Shown here piece after piece: positions 1-5,434 of a stretch of 5,434 nucleotides of DNA. The notes beneath the pieces are model-generated. The model worked only from the letters and a program-made list of their open reading frames with translations, was not told where the DNA came from and did no database searches. The position numbers and the translations under genes were made by a program. Source of the stretch: Burkholderiaceae bacterium (lineage in GTDB: Bacteria; Pseudomonadota; Gammaproteobacteria; Burkholderiales; Burkholderiaceae_C); NCBI GenBank assembly GCA_023260315.1, contig JALQVQ010000125.1:1-5434 (forward strand), read 5' to 3'. Position 1 is the stretch's first letter. Every line of letters begins with the position of its first letter.

Positions 1-738
1 CTGATCGCCTTTTTGGGTCTTCAGTTGTTGGCGGTTGCGCGCATTGCAACCATGGCGGTTGTCGATCCGACGTCAACCAGCCTGCAACGCACGCAAGCCC
101 TCAGGGTCATTGAGTCACAAGGTCTGCCATTTGGCTGGAAGCAAAAATGGGTCGATGAAACGGCCATCAGTGACCAACTCAGACGCGCCGTTATCGCCTC
201 TGAAGATGACCAGTTCTTTGAGCACGGTGGTGTGGATTGGGATGCCATCCAAACCGCTTGGGAACGGAACAGCCGTGCGCAAGCACGGGCAGAGGCAAGG
301 GCCTCCGCCAATAAAAAGAAACAGGGCAACAAATCGGCCAAGGTCGTTGGCGGCTCTACCATTACGCAACAACTGGCAAAAAATTTATTGCTATCGGGTG
401 AGCGCACCCTTTTGAGAAAAGGGCAAGAGTTGGTGCTCACTTTCGCCCTCGAAACCTTTTTGTCTAAGCACCGGATCCTGACGATCTACCTGAACAGTGT
501 CGAGTGGGGCGAAGGCGTCTTTGGTGCGGAGGCAGCAAGCCGTCATTATTTTGGAAAGTCCGCCGCAAAGCTGAGCGCGCGCGAGGCAGCCAAGCTGGCG
601 GTCATGCTGCCAAACCCCCGCTTTTACGAGGATAGACCCAACTCCGGCTATCTCTCACAGCGCACCAACACCATTGAGGCCCGCATGCAGATGGTGCGTC
701 TGCCAAAACGCCAAACAAATCCGGGAGGTCGCGGGTGA
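1..738 (+). CDS. mtgA: Monofunctional biosynthetic peptidoglycan transglycosylase MtgA (5' end cut by window)
   Basis: Glycosyltransferase of family GT51 that polymerises lipid II into glycan strands at the outer face of the inner membrane, without a transpeptidase domain. The reading frame is open from base 1, so the true start lies upstream; 245 codons are visible, close to full length for the family (E. coli MtgA is 242). The first residues ([14 protein letters not shown]) look like the end of an N-terminal membrane anchor. Counting from the first visible codon, the GT51 motifs are all present in order: [12 protein letters not shown] at about 68-79 with catalytic Glu68, [12 protein letters not shown] at 117-128, [13 protein letters not shown] at 139-151, [17 protein letters not shown] at 159-175, and MLPNP near 202-206. 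A basic Ala/Arg/Lys-rich insert separates the first two motifs (about 18 residues more than E. coli). The TTG at 13 is only the first start-like codon in the frame and is probably not the start. The stop overlaps ruvC. Confidence 0.95.
   Translation: MIAFLGLQLLAVARIATMAVVDPTSTSLQRTQALRVIESQGLPFGWKQKWVDETAISDQLRRAVIASEDDQFFEHGGVDWDAIQTAWERNSRAQARAEARASANKKKQGNKSAKVVGGSTITQQLAKNLLLSGERTLLRKGQELVLTFALETFLSKHRILTIYLNSVEWGEGVFGAEAASRHYFGKSAAKLSAREAAKLAVMLPNPRFYEDRPNSGYLSQRTNTIEARMQMVRLPKRQTNPGGRG
723..729 (+). promoter_or_regulatory. Ribosome-binding site of ruvC
   Basis: GGGAGGT lies 8 bases before the ATG at 738 and inside the last codons of mtgA. Its spacing favours ATG 738 over the in-frame GTG at 735 as the ruvC start. 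Confidence 0.75.
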
Positions 739-1283
739 TGCGAATTTTAGGTATTGATCCGGGGCTACAGTGCACAGGATTCGGCGTCATCGATGTGAAT
801 GGGCACGCGCTGGGCTATGTTGCCAGTGGAACAATCAAAACGGGGGCTGCGAGCCAACTGCTACCCGCCCGACTGAAGATCTTGTTTGATGGCATCAATG
901 AGGTGGTTGACACCTACCAACCCACCGTCGCGTCTGTTGAGATTGTCTTTGTAAACGTCAACCCACAAGCCACACTGATGCTCGGACAAGCCCGTGGCGC
1001 CTGCCTCACCGCACTGGTATCGCGCGACCTACCCGTCAGCGAATACACCGCCCTGCAGATGAAGAAATCGATTGTCGGGTACGGCAAGGCGGCTAAATCG
1101 CAGGTTCAGGAGATGGTGATGCGGCTGCTAAGCTTGCCCGGCCTGCCTGGCCCTGACGCTGCCGACGCTTTGGGGCTTGCAATCATGCATGCGCAAGTGG
1201 CGAAAACAACAGCAGCGCTCAACCGTGTGACGGTCACCCAAGCGCGTAAAAGCGCCGCGTTTAAGGACGGCCGACATTACTGA
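738..1283 (+). CDS. ruvC: Crossover junction endodeoxyribonuclease RuvC
   Basis: Holliday junction resolvase that, as a dimer, nicks four-way junctions symmetrically after RuvAB branch migration in recombinational repair. The 181-residue product matches the family's usual length. It starts [10 protein letters not shown] with catalytic Asp7. The second acidic residue is Glu68 in [12 protein letters not shown], followed by LGQARG at 82-87. The last acidic pair is Asp140 and Asp143 in [12 protein letters not shown]. All four active-site carboxylates are therefore present. The start is placed at ATG 738 rather than GTG 735 because the protein then begins as its homologues do and the GGGAGGT site is well spaced. 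The mtgA stop and this ATG share one base (TGATG), so translation is probably coupled. No ruvA, ruvB or LexA-type operator is visible nearby; any SOS control would have to act from a promoter upstream of the window. Confidence 0.97.
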   Translation: MRILGIDPGLQCTGFGVIDVNGHALGYVASGTIKTGAASQLLPARLKILFDGINEVVDTYQPTVASVEIVFVNVNPQATLMLGQARGACLTALVSRDLPVSEYTALQMKKSIVGYGKAAKSQVQEMVMRLLSLPGLPGPDAADALGLAIMHAQVAKTTAALNRVTVTQARKSAAFKDGRHY

Positions 1284-1291
1284 ACGGCTCT

Positions 1292-1306
1292 CGCCGCTAC
1301 GCGGCG
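1292..1306. terminator. GC-rich hairpin at the convergent gene ends (terminator-like, no U-tract)
   Basis: A perfect 6-bp stem CGCCGC / GCGGCG encloses a 3-base loop (TAC), 8 bases after the ruvC stop. It covers the stop codon (TAG, 1299-1297 on the - strand) and last codons of the opposing gene. It could stall or protect transcripts from both directions. Neither side has a run of T, so it does not qualify as a classical intrinsic terminator. Confidence 0.4.
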
Positions 1307-1482
1307 TCCCAAATATTCATGCCAATCAAAACGACGAAGAAGCCAACGCCAGCCAGGATGGTCCACTTCAGCAAAATGACGCCGAAACGGCGGTAACGCA
1401 AGTCACCTGTGATCATGTAGGCCAGCAGCGCCAAGAGCGCGAGCCCCAGCGAACCAAACACCAAGAGGCGAGCAATCAACAT
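1297..1482 (-). CDS. Small two-helix inner-membrane protein of unknown function
   Basis: A 61-residue product beginning MLIARLLVFG and ending MNIWDAA. Two hydrophobic segments are visible, at about residues 3-24 and 35-56. They are joined by a short charged turn, GDLRYRRFG (26-34). The basic turn would favour a hairpin with both ends in the periplasm and the loop in the cytoplasm; this is inference from the positive-inside rule. I recall similar small proteins in other Burkholderiales but cannot assign a named family or function. The ATG at 1482 is 16 bases after the lpxC stop, so the gene is probably the last of the ftsQ-ftsA-ftsZ-lpxC transcript. A GGGG about 10 bases upstream is a weak ribosome-binding candidate. 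The frame extends upstream to an ATG at 1575, but that version would overlap lpxC by 77 bases and add a polar, unlikely N-terminus. It ends 13 bases from the ruvC stop on the other strand. Confidence 0.75.
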   Translation of the reverse strand: MLIARLLVFGSLGLALLALLAYMITGDLRYRRFGVILLKWTILAGVGFFVVLIGMNIWDAA

Positions 1483-1498
1483 CGGTAGGGAACCCCAA

Positions 1499-2422
1499 TC
1501 ACCATGCGAAGACCGGTTTTGTGAAGCCAGCGGGCGCGTGAGCGGCATCGCTGAATGAGACGATCTCGTAGGCATCTGGCTGCGAAAGGAGTGCGCGCAG
1601 AAGCTGGTTATTCATGGCATGGCCAGATCGGTATGCCGTGTAACTGGCCAGAAGAGGCTTGCCCAGCAGGTACAAGTCGCCCATGGCATCCAAAATTTTG
1701 TGCTTCACAAACTCATCGTTGAATCGCAGGCCATCGGCATTCAAAACCTTGACGTCATCCATCACGATTGCGTTATCCAGTCCACCACCGAGCGCAAGGC
1801 CACTGGCTCGCATCGTCTCAACGTCTCGCGTGAAACCAAAGGTACGTGCCCTTGCGATCTCACGCGCGTACTCGTGGGTTCCGATATCAAACGTCACGCT
1901 CTGGCCTGTGGCATTCACCGCAGGGTGCGAAAACTCGATCTCAAAACTCAATTTGTAACCGTGGTAGGGCTCAAGTCGCGCCCACTTTAACGTGCGTCCC
2001 TCGCCCTCACGTACCTCGACTGGCTTCAAGACTCGAAAAAACTTTTTCGGTGCGGGCTGCAAAACGACACCCGCACTTTGAAGCAAGTAGACAAACGACG
2101 CCGAGGAACCATCCAAAATCGGCACCTCTTCTGCGGAGATATCGACAAAGCAATTGTCGATTCCTAAGCCCGCCAATGCGGACATGAGGTGTTCGACCGT
2201 TAACACCTTGGCGCCATCCTTCGAAATGGTCGACGCCAAGCGGGTATCGGTTACGGATTCAGCGCTGACAGGGATATCGACAGGTTGCGGCAGGTCGACC
2301 CGGCGAAACACGATACCCGTGTCCACCTGCGCTGGGCGCAAGGTCAACTCGACACGCGCGCCACTGTGCAAGCCAACACCCGTGGCTCGCGTCAGTGACT
2401 TTAGCGTTCGTTGCTGCAACAT
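1499..2422 (-). CDS. lpxC: UDP-3-O-acyl-N-acetylglucosamine deacetylase LpxC
   Basis: Zinc-dependent cytoplasmic enzyme that removes the acetyl group from UDP-3-O-acyl-GlcNAc, the committed step of lipid A synthesis. The 307-residue product is full length. The N-terminus [21 protein letters not shown] is the family pattern and fixes the start. [16 protein letters not shown] (75-90) carries the catalytic Glu77 and zinc ligand His78. [15 protein letters not shown] (240-254) carries the remaining zinc ligands His241 and Asp245. [13 protein letters not shown] (266-278) carries the conserved His268. It follows ftsZ by 34 bases, the classical end of the dcw cluster, linking outer-membrane precursor supply to division-gene expression. 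No ribosome-binding sequence is seen in the 15 bases before the ATG (see findings). The C-terminus ends TKPVFAW. In E. coli LpxC level is set mainly by proteolysis by FtsH; whether that applies here is not shown by the sequence. Confidence 0.98.
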   Translation of the reverse strand: MLQQRTLKSLTRATGVGLHSGARVELTLRPAQVDTGIVFRRVDLPQPVDIPVSAESVTDTRLASTISKDGAKVLTVEHLMSALAGLGIDNCFVDISAEEVPILDGSSASFVYLLQSAGVVLQPAPKKFFRVLKPVEVREGEGRTLKWARLEPYHGYKLSFEIEFSHPAVNATGQSVTFDIGTHEYAREIARARTFGFTRDVETMRASGLALGGGLDNAIVMDDVKVLNADGLRFNDEFVKHKILDAMGDLYLLGKPLLASYTAYRSGHAMNNQLLRALLSQPDAYEIVSFSDAAHAPAGFTKPVFAW

Positions 2423-2456
2423 GTCGGTATTTTATCGAGCAGCCAATACCCTTGCC

Positions 2457-3659
2457 TCAGTCCGCTTGTTTTCGTAGGAAGGCTGGGATTTCAAAATCCT
2501 CCATGCCGCCCGAGGACAAGGCATTGACGCGCTCGCTGGCTTGCGTGCGCACGTTGTGCCACACGCGAGGCGCATTCGTTGGCAAACCGGCATAGGTACC
2601 TTGGTCGACGGCGTTGCCCTCTGCGCCATTGGCACTGATCGGCATGTTATCGGTACCGGTGCGCAGTACCTTAAGTGGTGGGCTTTGACGGCGGCTTGCC
2701 GCACGCGCCAAACCGGTTGCCACAACCGTGACCCGAATTTCTTCGCCCAGGCTGTCGTCATATGCGGTGCCGTAAATCACATGGGCATCGGGTGATGCGT
2801 ATGCGCGGATGGTCTCCATTGCCAGGCTTGACTCTTTCAACTTCAAAGAGCCCTTGGCGGCACTGATCAGAACCAGCACGCCACGAGCGCCAGAGAGGTC
2901 AATGCCCTCCAACAATGGGCATGCAACCGCCTGCTCAGCAGCCAATCGCGCACGATCGGGACCACTTGCAGAGGCCGTTCCCATCATGGCTTTGCCGGGC
3001 TCGCCCATCACGGTTCGCACGTCCTCAAAGTCAACGTTCACGTGGCCGGGCACATTGATGATTTCAGCGATACCGCCCACGGCGTTTTTCAAGACATCGT
3101 TTGCGTGGCCGAAGGCCTCTTCTTGTGTGATGTCATCGCCATAGACCTCCAGCAACTTGTCATTCAGCACAACAATCAGTGAGTCGACGTTGGCCTCCAA
3201 TTCGGTCAAGCCACTGTCCGCGTTTGACATTCGCTTTTGACCTTCGAAGTCAAAAGGTTTGGTCACGACGCCCACCGTCAACACGCCCATTTCCTTTGCA
3301 ATGCGGGCGATGACTGGCGCGGCACCTGTGCCCGTGCCACCCCCCATACCTGCAGTGATGAAGAGCATGTGTGAGTCGGCAATGGCTTCGCGAATTTCTT
3401 CAATGGCCATCTCTGCGGCTTCACGGCCTTTTTCCGGCTTGCTGCCTGCGCCTAAGCCGGTTGCACCGAGTTGAATCAACTTGTGTGACGCACTCTGGTT
3501 CAGAGCCTGCGCGTCGGTGTTGGCGCAAACGAACTCCACACCATTCACGCCAGAGGCGATCATATGCGCAACCGCGTTACCGCCGCCACCGCCAACGCCG
3601 ATGACTTTGATACGCGTGCCTTGGTTGAACTCTTCAACTTCAATCATGTCGATGGTCAT
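2457..3659 (-). CDS. ftsZ: Cell division protein FtsZ
   Basis: Tubulin-like GTPase that polymerises at midcell into the cytokinetic ring and recruits the divisome. The 400-residue product includes an N-terminal GTP-binding domain with GVGGGGGNAV at 21-30 and the tubulin signature GGGTGTG at 106-112. The T7 (synergy) loop NVDFEDV lies at 208-214, with Asp210 and Asp213 that complete the active site of the neighbouring subunit. The core ends near TVVATGL (311-317). A variable, polar linker follows to about 385. The conserved C-terminal peptide DFEIPAFLRKQAD (388-400) is the docking tail for FtsA and ZipA. The ATG at 3659 is preceded by AGGAG with a 6-base spacer, which favours it over the in-frame ATG four codons later; the resulting MTIDMIEVEEF start is the Comamonadaceae form. 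Unlike in E. coli, where the gap is short, 189 bases separate it from ftsA, and they hold sequence that may control it. Confidence 0.99.
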   Translation of the reverse strand: MTIDMIEVEEFNQGTRIKVIGVGGGGGNAVAHMIASGVNGVEFVCANTDAQALNQSASHKLIQLGATGLGAGSKPEKGREAAEMAIEEIREAIADSHMLFITAGMGGGTGTGAAPVIARIAKEMGVLTVGVVTKPFDFEGQKRMSNADSGLTELEANVDSLIVVLNDKLLEVYGDDITQEEAFGHANDVLKNAVGGIAEIINVPGHVNVDFEDVRTVMGEPGKAMMGTASASGPDRARLAAEQAVACPLLEGIDLSGARGVLVLISAAKGSLKLKESSLAMETIRAYASPDAHVIYGTAYDDSLGEEIRVTVVATGLARAASRRQSPPLKVLRTGTDNMPISANGAEGNAVDQGTYAGLPTNAPRVWHNVRTQASERVNALSSGGMEDFEIPAFLRKQAD

Positions 3660-3665
3660 ATAAAA

Positions 3666-3670
3666 CTCCT
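3666..3670 (-). promoter_or_regulatory. Ribosome-binding site of ftsZ
   Basis: AGGAG on the - strand, 6 bases before the ftsZ ATG at 3659, in an AT-rich and probably unstructured leader. It is the strongest such site among the - strand genes and decides the ftsZ start. Confidence 0.8.
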
Positions 3671-3680
3671 AGGAAAATCT

Positions 3681-3768
3681 AAAAAAATAAAAACGGTTTG
3701 GGCTTGATCAACCATCACGGTCGCCATCGCCTTCGTTCGGTTGAAAAATCTGAACCGGGATCAAGCCC
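3681..3768 (-). promoter_or_regulatory. Candidate attenuator upstream of ftsZ: 10-bp inverted repeat followed by a T-rich run
   Basis: Read on the - strand, GGGCTTGATC (3768-3759) and GATCAAGCCC (3709-3700) form a perfect 10-bp inverted repeat around a 49-base loop. A smaller hairpin, CGGTT (3757-3753) with AACCG (3742-3738) and a 10-base loop, nests inside the left side. Six bases after the right arm comes TTTTTATTTTTTT (3693-3681). A second AACCG at 3698-3694 could compete for the same CGGTT. The order stem, T-run, ribosome-binding site, ftsZ start suggests control of readthrough. The long loop and 6-base gap before the T-run are weaker than in a typical intrinsic terminator. The same bases also contain a poor sigma-70-like pair, TTGATC (3711-3706) and TATTTT (3689-3684) with a 16-base spacer, so an ftsZ promoter here is an alternative reading. 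Confidence 0.4.
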
Positions 3769-3849
3769 CTGATACGGCGGTGTTGACTTGAAGCCGAGTG
3801 GCCGCATGCGGGCACCGCCACGCAGACTTGGGTTAAACAGTTTGTGCAT
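3715..3849 (-). CDS. Possible 44-residue small protein or leader peptide overlapping the ftsA stop
   Basis: The ftsA stop and an ATG share one base (TGATG, 3851-3847), and the frame stays open for 44 codons to a TGA at 3717-3715. GGGGGTG (3861-3855) sits 5 bases before this ATG within the last ftsA codons and resembles a ribosome-binding site. The product begins MHKLFNPSLRGGARMRPLGF, then has a Pro/Gly/Asp/Ser stretch, and ends in a basic tail (ERRRWRP). It is basic, has no membrane segment or signal peptide, and matches no family I recognise. The ORF fills 135 of the 189 bases between ftsA and ftsZ. Because it runs over the left arm of the inverted repeat and stops 5 bases before the right arm, it could be a regulatory leader peptide. 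A chance open frame of this length is also quite possible, and no conservation data are available here. Confidence 0.35.
   Translation of the reverse strand: MHKLFNPSLRGGARMRPLGFKSTPPYQGLDPGSDFSTERRRWRP
3776..3819. repeat. 7-bp inverted repeat with an internal 10-bp palindrome in the ftsA-ftsZ gap
   Basis: GGCGGTG (3776-3782) and CACCGCC (3813-3819) are perfect inverted copies around a 30-base loop. Just inside the right arm is the perfect palindrome CCGCATGCGG (3802-3811). Both lie upstream of the GGGCTTGATC repeat on the ftsZ transcript. They may form a second stem in the same leader; no T-run follows, so this is not a terminator candidate. Confidence 0.35.
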
Positions 3850-5078
3850 CAAAACACCCCCATAAACCAGTCTTTCAGGCGGCTGAATGCCGACTGCATG
3901 GAGCTCGCCTTTTGGGCGACCGTTTGCCCGCGCAGACGTGCCAGTCGCGCTTCCTCTAGCAATCCCATCACTGTCGCCGCGCGGGGGTGAGCAACGATGT
4001 CCGACAACGCACTCGCGTGGGTCGGAACGCCGCGGCGAACGGGCTTCAGGAAAATGTCCTCGCCCAGCTCGATCATCCCGGGCATCACCGCGCTCCCACC
4101 GGCCAGGACGATACCTGACGACAGGACTTCCTCGAACCCAGAGTCACGAATCACCTGTTGAACCAACGAAAAGATTTCCTCGACGCGGGGTTCAATCACA
4201 CCCGCAAGGGCTTGGCGGCTCAACATCCGTGGCGCGCGGTCGCCAAGGCCAGGAACCTCGACCTGGGCATCAGGATCAGCCAATAGCTGCTTGGCACAAC
4301 CGCTCAACACCTTGATTTCCTCGGCGTCTTTCGTTGGTGTGCGCAATGCCATTGCGATGTCATTGGTAATCAAGTCACCCGCAATGGGAATCACGGCGGT
4401 GTGCCGGATCGCCCCACCCGAGAAGATCGCGACATCTGTGGTGCCAGCACCGATATCAACCAGTGCAACACCCAGCTCTTTTTCATCTTCAGTTAGGACC
4501 GCTTCGCTCGATGCAAGGGGATTCAGCATGAGTTGGTCAACCTCGAGCCCACACCGACGCACGCACTTGATGATGTTTTCCGCCGCACTCTGGGCACCCG
4601 TTACGATGTGGACTTTGGCTTCTAGGCGAATGCCACTCATACCGATCGGTTCTTTGACGTCCTGGTTGTCAATCACAAACTCCTGTGGTTCAACCAATAG
4701 CAATCTTTGATCGGTCGAAATGTTGATGGCTCGTGCGGTCTCAATGACGCGCGCCACGTCGGAGGGCGTGACCTCTTTATCCTTAACGGCGACCATGCCA
4801 CTCGAGTTGATACCCCGAATATGGCTACCCGTGATGCCGGTGAATACGCGGGTGATTTTGCAATCAGCCATGAACTCCGCCTCTTTCAGCGCGGCTTGAA
4901 TGCTCTGCACGGTGGCGTCAATGTTCACCACCACACCTCGTTTTAAGCCATGGCTTTCCGAGATGCCAAACCCTGCCAATTTGAGCTGGCCGCTGGGTTG
5001 CACCTCCGCTACGACCACCATGATCTTGGATGTACCGATATCCAAACCAACCACAAGATCTTTGTATTCTTTAGCCAT
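3849..5078 (-). CDS. ftsA: Cell division protein FtsA
   Basis: Actin-fold ATPase that tethers FtsZ filaments to the cytoplasmic membrane and relays activation to the later division proteins. The 409-residue product starts MAKEYKDLVVGLDIGTSK. Phosphate-binding loop 1 is GLDIGTSK (11-18). The FtsA-specific 1C subdomain follows and includes NIDATVQSI (52-60) and GITGSHIRGI (81-90). Phosphate loop 2 is DIGAGTTD (208-215) and the adenosine motif is GIVLAGGSAVMPG (322-334). The C-terminal SAFSRLKDWFMGVF (396-409) is the amphipathic membrane-targeting helix, so the protein is complete. ATG 5078 is chosen over the in-frame TTG at 5093: the shorter form starts as Comamonadaceae FtsA does, and a purine-rich GAAGAG lies about 7 bases upstream. 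It follows ftsQ by 45 bases, whereas these genes overlap in E. coli. Its stop overlaps a possible small ORF and ftsZ lies further on. Confidence 0.98.
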   Translation of the reverse strand: MAKEYKDLVVGLDIGTSKIMVVVAEVQPSGQLKLAGFGISESHGLKRGVVVNIDATVQSIQAALKEAEFMADCKITRVFTGITGSHIRGINSSGMVAVKDKEVTPSDVARVIETARAINISTDQRLLLVEPQEFVIDNQDVKEPIGMSGIRLEAKVHIVTGAQSAAENIIKCVRRCGLEVDQLMLNPLASSEAVLTEDEKELGVALVDIGAGTTDVAIFSGGAIRHTAVIPIAGDLITNDIAMALRTPTKDAEEIKVLSGCAKQLLADPDAQVEVPGLGDRAPRMLSRQALAGVIEPRVEEIFSLVQQVIRDSGFEEVLSSGIVLAGGSAVMPGMIELGEDIFLKPVRRGVPTHASALSDIVAHPRAATVMGLLEEARLARLRGQTVAQKASSMQSAFSRLKDWFMGVF

Positions 5079-5123
5079 AATTTTTCTCTTCAAAGAGTGT
5101 CACTGCCTGTCGATCCATTTCAA

Positions 5124-5434
5124 TCACTGCGCGCCAACGCCAGTGGTCACGCCTTCTAACCGCACGGCATACCCATTGCCGTACCGCAAATCAACCGATA
5201 TCAAACTTTGTTTGTAACGGGCCGATAGCTGTGGCAGCGAGTCCATAAATAGCCGCACCCGCGCGAGGATCTCTGCCGTATCGCCGTTACCCAAAGCAAA
5301 TGTGGTTCCGCCGATCAGTCGCATGTCCCAGCTGCCCTGTTGCGTGAGACGGAGGGACTCAATCGGTCGCGCCATTGGCTCCAATATGGCTGCCAACGAC
5401 ACGTACATGGCGTAAACATCGCGGGATCGCTCAA
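5124..5434 (-). CDS. ftsQ: Cell division protein FtsQ, C-terminal part (5' end cut by window)
   Basis: FtsQ is a single-pass inner-membrane protein whose periplasmic part binds FtsB and FtsL and scaffolds the divisome. About 103 codons of the C-terminal region are visible; the frame stays open to the right edge, so the cytoplasmic tail, membrane helix and POTRA domain are missing. The ATG at 5408 is internal, since coding sequence continues upstream of it (ERSRDVYA precedes it). The visible part matches the end of the FtsQ beta domain: SLRLTQQGSWDMRLIGGTTFALG, then a segment around FMDSLPQL, and the closing strands SVDLRYGNGYAVRLEG. The tail is short (VTTGVGAQ). Identification rests on this pattern and on the position directly before ftsA. 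I see no separate promoter for ftsA in the 45-base gap, so co-transcription with ftsA is likely. Confidence 0.93.
   Translation of the reverse strand, partial: ERSRDVYAMYVSLAAILEPMARPIESLRLTQQGSWDMRLIGGTTFALGNGDTAEILARVRLFMDSLPQLSARYKQSLISVDLRYGNGYAVRLEGVTTGVGAQ

Noticed and set aside
21..440. Long open frame on the - strand opposite mtgA (139 codons)
   Set aside because: It is antisense to well-conserved GT51 motifs, has no recognisable product and no ribosome-binding site; it is a coding shadow.
735..737. GTG as the ruvC start
   Set aside because: ATG at 738 gives the standard MRILGIDPG start with an 8-base spacer to GGGAGGT.
1297..1575. 92-residue version of the small membrane protein starting at ATG 1575
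   Set aside because: It would overlap lpxC by 77 bases and add a polar leader without a ribosome-binding site; the ATG at 1482 just after the lpxC stop is more natural.
1764..1776. TTATCCAGT, similar to a DnaA box
   Set aside because: A single imperfect match inside lpxC with no cluster or AT-rich unwinding region is expected by chance.
1619..1990. Open frames on the + strand opposite lpxC (up to 123 codons)
   Set aside because: The opposite strand encodes intact LpxC with all zinc ligands; these frames have no protein-like features.
2432..2761. 109-codon frame on the - strand overlapping the 3' part of ftsZ
   Set aside because: It is out of frame with ftsZ over its variable linker and recognisable tail and looks like no known family.
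3887..4315. 142-codon frame on the + strand opposite ftsA
   Set aside because: It is Arg/Pro/Ser-rich shadow translation of the conserved FtsA C-terminal half.
5079..5093. TTG start adding MKRKI to FtsA
   Set aside because: The MAKEYKDLVVGLDIGT start matches homologues, and the TTG would consume the purine-rich stretch that probably serves as the ribosome-binding site.
5071..5118. 15-codon ORF (starting MDRQAVTLFE) across the ftsQ-ftsA gap and into the ftsA start
   Set aside because: It is too short and too likely by chance, and has no convincing ribosome-binding site; a coupling role cannot be excluded.

Overview
The window looks like a chromosomal segment from a betaproteobacterium of the order Burkholderiales, most likely close to Comamonadaceae. 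This rests on remembered family resemblance, not on a search. The FtsZ N-terminus (MTIDMIEVEEFNQGT, then GVGGGGGN), the FtsA N-terminus (MAKEYKDLVVGLDIGT) and the RuvC stretch [20 protein letters not shown] are all typical of that group. Base composition is moderate and even, with no sign of a mobile element, phage, CRISPR array, tRNA or rRNA.

The window holds two convergent blocks. On the + strand, the 3' part of mtgA (monofunctional peptidoglycan glycosyltransferase, cut by the left edge) is followed by ruvC (Holliday junction resolvase) in a TGATG stop/start overlap. On the - strand, reading from right to left, is the distal part of the dcw (division and cell wall) cluster: the 3' end of ftsQ (cut by the right edge), ftsA, ftsZ, lpxC and a 61-residue two-helix membrane protein. 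The blocks meet tail to tail near position 1290, where a GC-rich hairpin lies across the junction.

The - strand genes share the theme of envelope growth and division. FtsQ links the membrane division complex, FtsA anchors FtsZ to the membrane, FtsZ forms the ring, and LpxC commits precursor to lipid A. MtgA on the other strand also makes cell wall. RuvC is the functional outsider and is separated from ruvA and ruvB, at least within this window.

Most of the window is ordinary core genome. The part that standard annotation would leave blank is the 189-base gap between ftsA and ftsZ. It contains an unannotated 44-codon ORF whose ATG overlaps the ftsA stop (TGATG) behind a GGGGGTG ribosome-binding-like sequence. 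The ORF runs through the left arm of a perfect 10-bp inverted repeat and stops 5 bases before the right arm. That arm is followed by a T-rich run and then the ftsZ ribosome-binding site. This layout resembles a translation-dependent attenuator in front of ftsZ, but it is inferred from one sequence only and needs comparative and RNA evidence.
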